A stretch of 64,000 bases of DNA from Corynebacterium suranareeae (GCF_002355155.1 NZ_AP017369.1:1798001-1862000), one strand, 5' to 3'. Shown: positions 52,296 through 61,848, counted from the stretch's first letter. Notes: generated from the sequence alone by a model not told the origin. A program made the numbers and translations.

Positions 52296-54377
52296 CTACC
52301 AGACAAAATTCTCTCCTTCACCAATACGACAACGTTCTTCGCCGAGAAGAGCTATAAGTTGCTCAGTGTGACAAGTTCCTATAAAAACTTGAATGTCCGC
52401 AGACTCGGCCTCATCTCGAAGTGCTTGGAGCATCGTGTCAAAATCATCATCATTGACCTCCTCTGCTCCAGGAGAATCTACTATAAGAAACCCTGGATGC
52501 AACCCAATTCCCTCTGCACGGGCTAATTTGATTAGTGCGATTGCCGTCGCAAGTTTGAGTCTGAGTTTTTCTCCTCTCTCAAGCTTACTGTAGGTTCCCT
52601 TGGCGCCACCTTTCTCGACTGTCATCCCCGCATTCCCACTAAGTTGAATTTGAGTAAGACTCGGAATTCCAAAATCTCGCGCAAGAGCTACTATTGATGA
52701 ATTCAGTTTTTGAAAACGTACATTCTGTTCCTCCCGAACCCATTTGGTAACGACTTCTTCTGCTGTACTAAGCACAACTAAATGATCCTTAAGCCGGTCA
52801 ATTTCTGCAGTGTCAGGACCGGCTTGTCCTTCTTTCGGTTTGAGGGCCTCGACTGCACCTTCTGCCCTGGCAAGTGTCAATAGTGCTTGATTACGTTCAT
52901 CGAGTTTTCTGACATACCTAAGATTGGCCTCTATTATGGTGGAGTATCTTTCGCGCTGGACGGTCACTTTTTTAAGTTCTTCCGTTGATCCCTCTAGTCG
53001 TTGTTTATTAGTCTGCAAAACCTCTCGCAGAGCTGCCAATTCCTCGACCTCATAATCGGTATTATCATTGCCAATTTCGTCATCGTTCAGCGTTGACAAA
53101 TCATGTCCATCAATTTTATTTGCTTCTGCGTTCGATAGGTCATCGAGTTCCAGACTTGAGGAGCAGATTGAGCACGAATCTCCGTGGGCCTCTGCCTCTA
53201 AACGATCATCGGGCACAGGAATTGAACACCGAGGGCAAACTGTTGGGCGAAGATTTTGAAAGAATCTTCGGGCAACAGCATCTTCCAATTGTTGATGGCG
53301 GCGGGTTTCTTCTTCCTTAAGGTTAGCTTCTGCTAATCGAAATGCAGACTTTGCGTCAAATTGCACTTGAGTTAAGCGCATGGCTTCAGCATCCAACCGC
53401 GCGATCTCCGATCGCGCCTCGTTAAGGTCTTCGAAACTCTCTTCCGATATCTCGAATGCTTCAAATTCTTGGCGTGCCTTCTCCATATTAGTCAAGGCAG
53501 TGGTGTAGGCATCACTCAAAGCGCGACTGTGTTCTTTCGCTGCTCTCTCGAGCTCGGCAAGTCGGTGCTTTGCAATGTTCTTCGCAGTTGAAGCTTCAGC
53601 CCGAACAGAAGCCCATTCCGTACCAACAAAGATGGATAATAGGCGACTAGGGAGACCAGCAAAAGGTACATCTCCGAGCAAATATTCAAGCCCGTCACCC
53701 CTAATAACCAACGCTCCGGCATATGTCGGCCAAACGTGTTCTACTCTGAGGCCTTCTGTTTGTGAAGCAATTTTGGGGAGACCCAATGCATGTAGCATTG
53801 TTGCTCCCATAAGTTCTTCGAACTGCTCGTTAGATTCGAAGGAACCCAGATGATTCTCAACGATACCTTTTCGGCGTATAAGCTGTCCGACAGGTTGATT
53901 TTTATTCGTATGACAGACGTCGAACTCAATTCGATAAGTGTCTGAGTCAATCAAGAAGTCGAACTCAACATGATCAATCCAACTCAGGACATCCGGCTGA
54001 AGATCACAGCGACCTCGCAAACACCACATCAGAATCCTTAAAACGGTTGATTTCCCCCTCAAATTGCGGTCGCTTCCGACTCCATTAAGTCCAGACTTTA
54101 AAGCCCATTCAAACTGATAAGGGACTTCCTCTACATAATCAGGAACCTGCTTGACTCCCGATGAGTCCACACCAGTTAGGGTCTTTGAACCATAAAATGA
54201 AAGACGTGTTGCTTGAAGTTGCGATGGCGTAGGCACTCTGACTGCTGTTGTAACCTGGTTTTCGCGGAGTATCCGATCCACCGTCCAACTGTCGATTTCA
54301 GATGCCAACACATTGCGATCAGAGCCACGGCGTGATTGGCTCATTCTGTCAATTATGGCTTGACTAAAAATGCTCAT
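52296..54377 (-). CDS. Rad50/SMC-like ABC ATPase with zinc-hook-like centre (ABC-3C/Lamassu-like sensor)
   Basis: The 693-residue protein has the split-head layout of Rad50. The N-terminal head contains GSDRNLRGKST (101-111), a P-loop where the first glycine is replaced. The coiled-coil region (about 260-375 and 440-560) flanks two CxxC pairs, C381/C384 and C402/C405, like a zinc hook or zinc ribbon. The C-terminal head has the ABC signature LERGEKLRLKLA (599-610), the Walker B FLIVDSPGAEE (630-640, with SP after Asp634) and an H-loop histidine (GTCH670). Such ATPases serve as DNA or phage sensors in ABC three-component and Lamassu systems. It overlaps the upstream small gene by 4 bases (ATGA). 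Confidence 0.82.
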   Translation of the reverse strand: MSIFSQAIIDRMSQSRRGSDRNVLASEIDSWTVDRILRENQVTTAVRVPTPSQLQATRLSFYGSKTLTGVDSSGVKQVPDYVEEVPYQFEWALKSGLNGVGSDRNLRGKSTVLRILMWCLRGRCDLQPDVLSWIDHVEFDFLIDSDTYRIEFDVCHTNKNQPVGQLIRRKGIVENHLGSFESNEQFEELMGATMLHALGLPKIASQTEGLRVEHVWPTYAGALVIRGDGLEYLLGDVPFAGLPSRLLSIFVGTEWASVRAEASTAKNIAKHRLAELERAAKEHSRALSDAYTTALTNMEKARQEFEAFEISEESFEDLNEARSEIARLDAEAMRLTQVQFDAKSAFRLAEANLKEEETRRHQQLEDAVARRFFQNLRPTVCPRCSIPVPDDRLEAEAHGDSCSICSSSLELDDLSNAEANKIDGHDLSTLNDDEIGNDNTDYEVEELAALREVLQTNKQRLEGSTEELKKVTVQRERYSTIIEANLRYVRKLDERNQALLTLARAEGAVEALKPKEGQAGPDTAEIDRLKDHLVVLSTAEEVVTKWVREEQNVRFQKLNSSIVALARDFGIPSLTQIQLSGNAGMTVEKGGAKGTYSKLERGEKLRLKLATAIALIKLARAEGIGLHPGFLIVDSPGAEEVNDDDFDTMLQALRDEAESADIQVFIGTCHTEQLIALLGEERCRIGEGENFVW

Positions 54378-55039
54378 GATGCCTCCATGCCTACGCCGGT
54401 GTCTAATGAAGAATTGGTGAAATCTTCCAATCGCTTCCGTACTTGTTCAGTAATGCTGCCGATGTCATTACCCCATACGGTCCGCGCATAAGATTCCTGC
54501 TGGTACTGGCGTTCTTTTAATCTTGAGCCACTGTCCTCTCTAGCGACTAATGAAACAAGTTTTGCTTGTTTTGGATACCAATCTAGTGGCTTAATATCGT
54601 CAAGGAGCTTAGCCTTTTCAGCTCCAAATTGCGTGAGAAAGAACTGATTCTGCAATCGTCTCCCTGGAGTTCCTCGTCGAGTAATCTGCGCAAATCCGTA
54701 CGTCTGGAGTAGCGCAAACGCATCATCCACGGCTTCGTATGCGCCGAAAAACCACTTATGCATTGGGAAGTGGCGTAGATTTGGCTCTTGGTCGTTTAGG
54801 AGTGATTCAGCTGTCTGCAAAAACGAGCTGTCCAACTCTTTCTGCTCAACTGCGGTCACTATTTCATCAGCTAGGTAATCAGGATTTCTCATCCAGAAGT
54901 CCAATGCTTGCAACTTCTTCTCCGCTCGAATCACTGAGACTGAGTTTTTCGGGTCATTGCCTCCGGTGGCCTCTCCACAGTTGCTCAATAGTGAGAGTAA
55001 ACGGATGGCGTGCTGAGTGCGACTTGATGAAATTCTCAT
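54374..55039 (-). CDS. Small winged-helix-like middle component of the ABC-3C-type cassette
   Basis: The 221-residue protein has the segment AEKKLQALDFWMRNPDYLADE (39-59), which I associate with middle components of ABC three-component systems, and a second winged-helix-like unit at about 103-139 (LLQTYGFAQITRRG then LTQFGAEKA). It would link the ATPase to the nuclease effector, like LmuC in Lamassu. Its stop overlaps the ATPase start by 4 bases, indicating coupled translation. It is first in the cassette; no strong ribosome site precedes the ATG. Confidence 0.65.
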   Translation of the reverse strand: MRISSSRTQHAIRLLSLLSNCGEATGGNDPKNSVSVIRAEKKLQALDFWMRNPDYLADEIVTAVEQKELDSSFLQTAESLLNDQEPNLRHFPMHKWFFGAYEAVDDAFALLQTYGFAQITRRGTPGRRLQNQFFLTQFGAEKAKLLDDIKPLDWYPKQAKLVSLVAREDSGSRLKERQYQQESYARTVWGNDIGSITEQVRKRLEDFTNSSLDTGVGMEAS

Positions 55040-55352
55040 GGCTTACCACTACTGCTGCCTACAAAATTGATTGGAAACAATCCAAGCGAATACCAAATGC
55101 GATTGCGAAGCACGGAGAAACTGGGAGCGCGATGGCCCCCAATATCCCTCAATGCTGTAGATGGCGTCAATACTCAATCCATCTGACTCCGCCAAATTCA
55201 GATTTTTCAGTCGCCCGTTTAGGTGTGAACTGCGCAGGTGCCCTTGTTCCACCGCTCTACTTGAAGTTTGCTGTCGCTCCATACGGTAATACTACAAGTA
55301 CTCTCATACACTTTCAGCGTTTCCACTACAAGGCACCAACACCCCTCCTATC
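55040..55352. other. Region upstream of the three-gene cassette
   Basis: No supported gene. A - strand open frame at 55049-55282 has no family resemblance. The stretch must carry the cassette promoter (- strand) and is bounded by the large nusB hairpin at 55353-55409. I could not identify convincing -10/-35 boxes or an operator. Confidence 0.4.
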
Positions 55353-55409
55353 CAAATACACTGCGCCCGCCACCGTTTGTTTTTAAAGGTGGCGGGCGCA
55401 GTGTATTTG
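55353..55409 (-). terminator. 22-bp perfect hairpin after nusB
   Basis: CAAATACACTGCGCCCGCCACC at 55353-55374 (22 bases, key part GCGCCCGCCACC) pairs perfectly with 55388-55409 around a 13-nt loop. It lies 24 bases after the nusB stop. There is no T-tract on the - strand after it, so it is an atypical terminator, perhaps a barrier or an RNA-stabilising end. Confidence 0.75.
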
Positions 55410-55433
55410 CCAAAAGACTAAGCTTCCATCTGA

Positions 55434-56099
55434 TTACTCTTTAACTTCCTCAGAAAAGGCTTCAGCGTTTGTCTCAGAAAGCTCTACGATGTCATCCAAA
55501 TCCAAAGAGTCTACAGTTTCTTCAGCCTCAAAATCCTCATCCGAGGCATCCAAGTTATCCGAGTCATCCCATGGTGCAACCGGAGCATCGTCCAAAGACT
55601 CAGAAGCTTCTGCCAGAACTGCTTCTGGGTTGGCAGCGCGCTCGCGGAGTGATTCCACCTTGGATGCCATCGCGTCTAGGGTGGCGTTGATGTAGGCGCT
55701 GGATTTGTCTCCGGAGTATTGGGAGGCAATTTCTACAGCTTCAACGATTGCGGTGGTGACAGGAACATCAGTGTTGCAAATGAGTTCCCAGGATGCAACA
55801 CGCAAAATTGCGCGGTCCACGGATGGGAGGCGTTCAAGAGTCCAGGTGTCCGCGATGTGCTCTGAAAGGAACACATCGAGGGTGTCGAGCTCGACTGCAA
55901 CACCATTGATGATGGCTTCGGTGTATTCGGATACCGGTGCAACAATGGGGTTGACATCGCGCGCCAACTTGTGGCGGTCTTCAATGATGGCCACTGGATC
56001 AACATCGCGGGATTCCGCTTCAAAAAGGATATCTACGGCACGCATGCGCGCCTTGTAGCGGGATCCGTGTCGCTTGTAATCTTGTCGACGCTCGCTCAC
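55434..56099 (-). CDS. nusB: Transcription antitermination factor NusB with acidic tail
   Basis: The NusB core (about residues 1-160) binds boxA RNA with NusE to support rRNA antitermination; RYKARMRAVDILFEAE and NATLDAMASKVESLRE are family segments. A tail of roughly 55 residues rich in Asp, Glu and Ser follows, making the protein 221 residues against about 140-160 in most bacteria. GTG start. It is the last gene of the aroC-aroK-aroB-pepQ-efp-nusB run. Confidence 0.94.
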   Translation of the reverse strand: MSERRQDYKRHGSRYKARMRAVDILFEAESRDVDPVAIIEDRHKLARDVNPIVAPVSEYTEAIINGVAVELDTLDVFLSEHIADTWTLERLPSVDRAILRVASWELICNTDVPVTTAIVEAVEIASQYSGDKSSAYINATLDAMASKVESLRERAANPEAVLAEASESLDDAPVAPWDDSDNLDASDEDFEAEETVDSLDLDDIVELSETNAEAFSEEVKE

Positions 56100-56173
56100 G
56101 TTCGGTTCTCTTTGTTCCTATTCAATCAGGGTGTGTAAATATTCTGGCTGATTCTTAAAAGCTTTTAAGAATC

Positions 56174-56737
56174 TTAGTTGTTGACGCGGGACAGGTAGGA
56201 ACCGTCGCGGGTGTCTACCTTGAGGATGTTTCCGGTCTCGATGAACAGTGGGACCTGGATCTCGGTGCCGGTCTCAAGGGTGGCTGGCTTGGTGCCACCG
56301 GTGGAGCGGTCGCCCTGCAGACCTGGATCGGTGTGCTCGACGCGAAGGTCGACAGAAACTGGAAGCTCGCCGAAGAGGGCTTCACCTTCGTGGAAGGAGA
56401 CCTGAACGCGCATGTTCTCAAGCAAGAAACGGCCAGCGTCACCGAATGCGTCTAGTGGCAGTTCATACTGCTCGTAGGTCTTGTCATCCATGACGATGTA
56501 AGAGGTGCCATCGTTGTACAAGTAGGTAACGTCGCGGCGGTCGACAGTTGCGGTTTCAACCTTGACGCCTGCGTTCCAAGTCTTGTCAACAGTCTTGCCG
56601 GTCACGACGTCCTTGAGCTTGGTGCGCACGAAAGCTGGGCCCTTGCCTGGCTTGACGTGCTGGAACTCGATGATCTGCTGCAGCTTGCCTTCGTTCTTGA
56701 GAACTAGACCGTTCTTGAAATCAGCGGTAGTTGCCAC
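56174..56737 (-). CDS. efp: Translation elongation factor P
   Basis: The 187-residue three-domain protein relieves ribosome stalling at polyproline. The loop that enters the peptidyl transferase centre reads KPGKGPAF with Lys32 at the tip. GTG start (ATTADFKNG). It lies between pepQ and nusB, a common actinobacterial order. Confidence 0.96.
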   Translation of the reverse strand: MATTADFKNGLVLKNEGKLQQIIEFQHVKPGKGPAFVRTKLKDVVTGKTVDKTWNAGVKVETATVDRRDVTYLYNDGTSYIVMDDKTYEQYELPLDAFGDAGRFLLENMRVQVSFHEGEALFGELPVSVDLRVEHTDPGLQGDRSTGGTKPATLETGTEIQVPLFIETGNILKVDTRDGSYLSRVNN

Positions 56738-56820
56738 GGATGTGATCTCCCTCGTGGATTACGTGGTTGGGGGTCTGCGCAAGGTGCTTTAAAAAGCGCA
56801 GACCGATTAGCTCACCTAGA

Positions 56821-57912
56821 TTACACCACGATGAGGTCCTTACTCACCTTGGTGATGATTTCCGGTGCTCCGGAGGTGATAATGAGCGTGTCTTCGATGC
56901 GGACTCCGCCTTTTCCAGGTACATAAATTCCTGGCTCAATGGTCAGCGTGGAGCCTGTTTCCAGTACGCCTTGTGAGGTCTTAGACGCACTTGGCGCTTC
57001 GTGTACTTCCAGCCCGATGCCATGTCCGGTGGAGTGCACAAAGTACTCGCCGTATCCCGCGTCTTCAATGATTTTGCGGCATGCAGCATCAATATCAATC
57101 AGGTTTGCTCCGGCGTAGGCAGCTTCCACTCCGGCAAGTTGAGCGCGCAAGACGATATCGTAAATTTCTGATTCAAACTCCCCTGCTGCCCCCATAACAA
57201 GTGTGCGGGTCATATCGGAGTTAAATCCGCGTGCGTGCGCACCGAAATCAATGGTTACCAAATCACCGTGTTGGATGATGCGATCGCCAGCTCCGTGGTG
57301 GGGTTTCGCGGAGTTTGGGCCTGATGCCACGATCGTGTCAAAGCTTGGGCGTTCTGCACCCAGCATGCGCATGCGGTATTCCAGATCTGCTGCTACTTGC
57401 CGCTCTGAGCGGCCTTCAGCAAGTTCACCGGCTGCGAGGAGATCTTCAAAAGCTTGGGAGGCCCGCGCTGCGACCTCACGCAAGCGATCTAATTCGAAGT
57501 TGTCTTTGGTCAGGCGAATGGATTCCACAACGCCTGATACTGGAATAAGGTCGACATCTTCTGGGGTGGCTTCCTTCAAGCTTTCTAGGAGCTCCAAGGT
57601 TGTTTGGGCTGATTCAATTGCTACTCGACGCGGCCCTTCAACGCGGCTTAACAGCGCCGTTGCCGAGGCCCGTTCGATCACTGCCTCAATGTCAGGGACT
57701 TCTTCTGCGATCTGGGTGGTGTATCGGCCATCAGTGCAAATTTGTGCGGAGAGATCCTTATTCACGATCAACGCACCATTTGATCCGGTAAATCCGCTGA
57801 GATAGCGAACATGGATGGGGCTTGTCACCAAGATGGAATCAATTCGTTGAGCAGCCAACTTTGCAGCAAGCGCGCGACGACGTGTGGCGAATCGGGTATC
57901 AGCCAAAGCCAT
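56821..57912 (-). CDS. pepQ: Xaa-Pro dipeptidase/aminopeptidase (M24 family)
   Basis: The 363-residue protein has a creatinase-like N-terminal domain and a pita-bread C-terminal domain with the metal ligands in VTIDFGAHARGFNSDMTR, STGHGIGLEVHE, IEPGIY and RIEDT. It releases amino acids next to proline and is found beside efp, which also deals with proline-rich chains. Whether it is a dipeptidase or aminopeptidase cannot be decided from sequence. Confidence 0.92.
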   Translation of the reverse strand: MALADTRFATRRRALAAKLAAQRIDSILVTSPIHVRYLSGFTGSNGALIVNKDLSAQICTDGRYTTQIAEEVPDIEAVIERASATALLSRVEGPRRVAIESAQTTLELLESLKEATPEDVDLIPVSGVVESIRLTKDNFELDRLREVAARASQAFEDLLAAGELAEGRSERQVAADLEYRMRMLGAERPSFDTIVASGPNSAKPHHGAGDRIIQHGDLVTIDFGAHARGFNSDMTRTLVMGAAGEFESEIYDIVLRAQLAGVEAAYAGANLIDIDAACRKIIEDAGYGEYFVHSTGHGIGLEVHEAPSASKTSQGVLETGSTLTIEPGIYVPGKGGVRIEDTLIITSGAPEIITKVSKDLIVV

Positions 57913-57979
57913 GTTCTCTCCTTAAAAATTTCACTAAACGTGGGTAACTTCTAGTCCAAACTAGTAGATTCCCTGTTGT

Positions 57980-59077
57980 TTAGTGGCTAATTGCTTCATA
58001 TGCCTTTTGAAGATCCTCTTTTAAGGGCCCCTCAATGCGGGTAACTTCACCAACAGACGTCAGCGCGACGAAGCGAATATTGCCGTCGCGATTTTTCTTA
58101 TCGCGAGTCATACCCTCGTAAAGTTCATCGAAGGCGCCACCTTCGTAGGAGGTGGGCAAACCTATACCCGCCAGGATTGAGCGGTGGCGCTCTAGGAGGG
58201 GCGCGTCGATAAGCCCGAGGTTGTGGGAGAGGTTAGCGATAAACATCATGCCGACGGCAACCGCGTTGCCGTGACGCCAGCGGAAGTTTTCGCGGAGTTC
58301 AACGGCGTGGGCGAAGGTGTGTCCGTAGTTGAGGATTTCGCGCAGGCTGGATTCTTTGAGGTCTTGGCCCACAACGGAGCCCTTGACCGTGACGGAGCGC
58401 CAGATCAGCTCTGGAAGGTGTGAGCCTTCGACCTCTTTTTTGAGGCAGGCTTGGGGGTCGGATTCATAAAGAGCCAAAATTTCAGGATCGGCAATGAAAC
58501 CAGTCTTGATGATTTCTGCGGAGCCCGCGATGATCTCGGCATCAGGCAGCGATACTAAGCGATCAGTATCAATGAATACCGCATCTGGCTCGTGGAAAGC
58601 GCCCACGAGGTTTTTTCCAGCGGCAGTATTAATGCCCGTCTTGCCACCCACCGCTGCATCAACCATCGCCAGCAAGGTAGTTGGCACCTGAATCACGCGC
58701 ACGCCACGCATCCATGCAGCGGCAACGAATCCTGCAAGGTCGGTGGCCGCACCGCCACCTAAACCAATGATGATGTCCCGTCGACCAAATGCAGCACTGC
58801 CTAGTTGATCCCAGCACGCACCTGCTACTTCTAAAGTTTTCCCGCTTTCTGCGTCTGGAACATTAAGGTGCAGCACGCTAAGCCCTGCGTTAACGAGCCC
58901 AGATTCTAAATCTTTAGCGATCTCATCCATACTGGGCTGATGCAAAATAGCAACTTGTTCAGCACCTGATTGAGCAGCCCGTTCGATTATGAGTTCGTTC
59001 AAATTGGACCCAATGTGAACGTCGTATGGTGATGATCCATTGACGTGAACGGTGTTGAAAATCTGTGCAGTGCTCAT
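57980..59077 (-). CDS. aroB: 3-dehydroquinate synthase
   Basis: The 365-residue enzyme cyclises DAHP to 3-dehydroquinate in the shikimate pathway. [16 protein letters not shown] is the NAD-binding motif; [19 protein letters not shown] and [11 protein letters not shown] hold substrate and metal ligands. It follows aroK on the same strand. Confidence 0.97.
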   Translation of the reverse strand: MSTAQIFNTVHVNGSSPYDVHIGSNLNELIIERAAQSGAEQVAILHQPSMDEIAKDLESGLVNAGLSVLHLNVPDAESGKTLEVAGACWDQLGSAAFGRRDIIIGLGGGAATDLAGFVAAAWMRGVRVIQVPTTLLAMVDAAVGGKTGINTAAGKNLVGAFHEPDAVFIDTDRLVSLPDAEIIAGSAEIIKTGFIADPEILALYESDPQACLKKEVEGSHLPELIWRSVTVKGSVVGQDLKESSLREILNYGHTFAHAVELRENFRWRHGNAVAVGMMFIANLSHNLGLIDAPLLERHRSILAGIGLPTSYEGGAFDELYEGMTRDKKNRDGNIRFVALTSVGEVTRIEGPLKEDLQKAYEAISH

Positions 59078-59168
59078 GGAGGCGGCGCCTTTCTTTGATG
59101 AAAAACTCTAGGACAATTTATCAAGAAACCGGGCCTCCCAAAGCGCTGTTGCGGGATGCCCGGTTCAA

Positions 59169-59741
59169 TTAGTTAATTTCGAGGTGATGTAAAACTGCAG
59201 CCACAACTTGCTGAGGGCTGCGGTTGTTCGTGCGAAGTCGGTAGGTTGCTACTTCTTCATATAGTGGCGTTCGCACTTTCACCAGGTTTCGGTAGTGTTC
59301 GGCAGGATCAGCTGCCTGCAAGACCGGACGGGAACGCTCATTAGCGGTTCGCCTGATGCCTTCTTCGACAGGCACATCAATCCACACCACATCATGGCGT
59401 TTGAGTAATTCACGGGTGGATTCCGTTAACACAGCGCCACCACCGAGGCTGACTACTCCGGATGATTTCAACGCTTCTGCCACATGAATGGCTTCCAGCT
59501 CGCGGAAAGCAGGCTCGCCGAGCTCGGTAAATACTGCGCCACAGGCTTTACCAGTTGCGCGCTCGATTAATTCATCAGAGTCAACGAGGTCAGTATTTAA
59601 GGCTCGCGCTAATCGACGCCCAATGGTGGATTTACCAGCTCCTGGCAAACCGACAAGAACAACGATGGGACATGGGCATTCAGAGCTGTCATCTGATTGA
59701 TGTTCCAAGTGAATCTGATCATTCACTTCACTATGCTCCAT
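59169..59741 (-). CDS. aroK: Shikimate kinase
   Basis: The 190-residue P-loop kinase has GLPGAGKST (31-39), DSDELIE for shikimate and Mg, and GGGAVL. The first 25 residues are polar and acidic and may be dispensable, so a later start is possible. Its ATG lies inside the end of aroC (11-base overlap), indicating coupling. Confidence 0.95.
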   Translation of the reverse strand: MEHSEVNDQIHLEHQSDDSSECPCPIVVLVGLPGAGKSTIGRRLARALNTDLVDSDELIERATGKACGAVFTELGEPAFRELEAIHVAEALKSSGVVSLGGGAVLTESTRELLKRHDVVWIDVPVEEGIRRTANERSRPVLQAADPAEHYRNLVKVRTPLYEEVATYRLRTNNRSPQQVVAAVLHHLEIN

Positions 59742-60954
59742 CCTCTAACCCTTCGAATTTCATGCGCTCCTCAAGATTTTTGAGGTAGTTATCAACGTTA
59801 GCCTTTGTTTCCGCGAGGGAGTCTCCACCGAATTTCTGCAACACTGCACGTGCAAGAACAAGTGCGACCATTGCTTCTGCAACAACACCAGCGGCTGGAA
59901 CAGCACAGACATCGGAACGTTGGTGGATGCCGGTTGCTGCTTTACCGTTGGCCATGTCGATGGTTTTCAGCGCACGTGGCACGGTAGAAATCGGTTTCAT
60001 TGCAGCGCGAACGCGAAGAGTTTCACCGTTGGTCATGCCACCTTCAAGGCCACCTGCACGGTTGGTGCTGCGGTGCACGCCGTTTTCATCAAGGAAGATC
60101 TCATCGTGAGCTTCAGAGCCACGGCGGCGGGCTTCTTCGAAACCGTCTCCGATTTCAACACCCTTGATGGCTTGAATACCCATCAATGCTCCTGCGATTT
60201 GAGCGTCCAGGCGGTCATCGCCAGAAATATGGGAGCCCAAACCAATAGGTAGGCCTTCGACGATAACCTCGACGATTCCGCCTAGAGTATCTCCGGCCTT
60301 TTTCGCAGCCTCGATCTCTGTGATCATGGATTCTTCAGCTTCTTTGCCAAAGGCACGCACGGGAGACTCATCAATTGTCTGGATATCAGCAAACGTTGGT
60401 TCAGCACCTGTGTATGGCTCAGATGCACCAATTGAGATGACGTGGGAAAGAACTTCCACGCCTAAGGTTTCACGCAGGAAGGAACGCGCGACGGTTGCCG
60501 CTGCCACACGAGCTGCAGTTTCACGAGCTGAAGAACGCTCCAGCACGTTGCGGGCATCATCAAAACCGTATTTGAGCATGCCTGCGTAATCAGCGTGACC
60601 TGGGCGCGGACGGGTGAGCTTTGCACCACGTCCAGAAGACATTGCCGCAACATTGTCTGGATCATCCATGTCCAGCGCGTCAGAGGACATGATGGTGGTC
60701 CATTTATCCCACTCAGTATTGCCGATCATGATGGAAATCGGGCTGCCCAACGTCAGGCCGTGGCGAATACCGGTAAGAAAAGTCAGTGCGTCTTGTTCAA
60801 ACTTCATGCGGGCACCGCGACCATACCCAAGGCGACGTCGCGCCAACTGATACGAGACCTCATCTTTAGACACGGGCACGCCTGCTGGCATGTGTTCAAC
60901 CGTGGCGATTAGGGCCTGGCCGTGGGATTCACCTGCTGTAGTCCATCGAAGCAT
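59731..60954 (-). CDS. aroC: Chorismate synthase
   Basis: The enzyme makes chorismate from EPSP with reduced FMN. Signatures [19 protein letters not shown] and RPGHADYAG are present. The frame has two close ATGs, at 60963 and 60954. A GATAAT box ends 8 bases before the second, and neither has a ribosome site, so a leaderless transcript starting at [12 protein letters not shown] is likely and I chose it. Head of the aroC-aroK-aroB-pepQ-efp-nusB group. Confidence 0.95.
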   Translation of the reverse strand: MLRWTTAGESHGQALIATVEHMPAGVPVSKDEVSYQLARRRLGYGRGARMKFEQDALTFLTGIRHGLTLGSPISIMIGNTEWDKWTTIMSSDALDMDDPDNVAAMSSGRGAKLTRPRPGHADYAGMLKYGFDDARNVLERSSARETAARVAAATVARSFLRETLGVEVLSHVISIGASEPYTGAEPTFADIQTIDESPVRAFGKEAEESMITEIEAAKKAGDTLGGIVEVIVEGLPIGLGSHISGDDRLDAQIAGALMGIQAIKGVEIGDGFEEARRRGSEAHDEIFLDENGVHRSTNRAGGLEGGMTNGETLRVRAAMKPISTVPRALKTIDMANGKAATGIHQRSDVCAVPAAGVVAEAMVALVLARAVLQKFGGDSLAETKANVDNYLKNLEERMKFEGLEDGA

Positions 60955-61033
60955 GCATAGCATTATCGCATGAAAGCCCTAAGAAGAAGTATCCAGCCCC
61001 ACCCCAAGGGCGTTTTAAAATTGCTTTTCGACG

Positions 61034-61447
61034 TCAAAAAGCGACAAAACTGCAGGCACTCGCGATAACCATACTTGGTCCATGGGGAATAATTTTCGCA
61101 TATTTCACCCCTTTTACCGTGGCCAAAATTCCACACAGTAAGACAGAAATTAGCGATGATCCCACAATTGCCACCAAAAGAGCGTCAAATCCCACGCTTG
61201 CCACAGCTGTTCCCAAACCCAGCGCAAATTTGATATCTCCCCCACCGATCCCACCAAGCATTACGGCAGTTAGTAGATAGACCCCAGCCCACATCACTCC
61301 GCCCATGATCCACGATGGACTAACAAACAATGCCCACAGATTGATTAACGCAGCACCTGGAAGAGTTAACGCATCCGGCAGACGCCGTATTTTAAGATCA
61401 ATCGCACTTAGCACCACACACCACGTTGCAACTACAAAAATCCCCAT
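61034..61447 (-). CDS. Prepilin-peptidase-like (A24/TadV-type) membrane protein
   Basis: The 137-residue protein has about four hydrophobic segments and the two aspartates of GxGD peptidases: SAIDLKIRRLPDALTLP (Asp17) and GGIGGGDIKFA. It lacks the methyltransferase part of full PilD. It may process a type IV or Flp-like pilin, though no pilin or secretion gene is in the window. It sits between aroC and the arsR-like gene. Confidence 0.85.
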   Translation of the reverse strand: MGIFVVATWCVVLSAIDLKIRRLPDALTLPGAALINLWALFVSPSWIMGGVMWAGVYLLTAVMLGGIGGGDIKFALGLGTAVASVGFDALLVAIVGSSLISVLLCGILATVKGVKYAKIIPHGPSMVIASACSFVAF

Positions 61448-61488
61448 ACTGTAGTTGGACTGGGTTTAGGGCAATTTGGTTCCATCCT

Positions 61489-61794
61489 TTAATGGCGGTG
61501 GGTGCCCCCGAGATGATGAAGCAAAGTGTGGGTGGTGGCGTCGACAAGCTTATATCTGGTCACCCGCCCCTCCTTGAAGGACTCGACCACCTTGTTGTCC
61601 GCCAGCAGTTGTAGCGCGGCCGATGCCGTAGGCAGCGTGACGCCGACGCTTTCTGCAAGCTCTGAGACGGTGGCCTCGCCGGGGCCGTGATAATGCAGGG
61701 CAAGAAGGAGGCGAAGGCGGGTGCGATCGCCTAAAAGTTTAAATTTTGGTGCCCAGTCATCGGCGAGTTGTAAGAGGTGAGATTGGTGCTCCAT
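61489..61794 (-). CDS. ArsR-family transcriptional regulator
   Basis: The 101-residue protein has the ArsR/SmtB winged helix (VSELAESVGVTLPTASAALQLLADNKVV, spanning about residues 39-66). It contains no cysteine; several histidines lie at the C-terminus (HTLLHHLGGTHRH), which could bind a metal such as zinc, manganese or nickel. It is divergent from the ABC importer genes and a dyad operator candidate lies between, which suggests it controls them. Confidence 0.9.
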   Translation of the reverse strand: MEHQSHLLQLADDWAPKFKLLGDRTRLRLLLALHYHGPGEATVSELAESVGVTLPTASAALQLLADNKVVESFKEGRVTRYKLVDATTHTLLHHLGGTHRH

Positions 61795-61809
61795 TAGTAA
61801 TCTCTTTCG

Positions 61810-61839
61810 CTAATAGTCAAACAATCATTTGAGTGTTAG
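61810..61839. promoter_or_regulatory. Symmetric operator candidate between arsR and the ABC permease
   Basis: CTAA-N3-TCAAA-N6-TTTGA-N3-TTAG is perfectly symmetric about 61824.5. It lies 15 bases from the arsR start and 9 from the permease start, within the shared promoter zone. Size and symmetry fit a dimeric ArsR-family repressor. Confidence 0.65.
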
Positions 61840-61848
61840 TGTTTTCTC

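Noticed and set aside
47341..55039. Prophage or integrative element
   Set aside because: No integrase, tRNA target, capsid or replication genes; only an IS21 element and a three-gene cassette.
55049..55282. 77-codon - strand frame upstream of the defence-like cassette as a fourth gene
   Set aside because: Composition is not protein-like, no ribosome site and no recognised family; kept only as possible leader.
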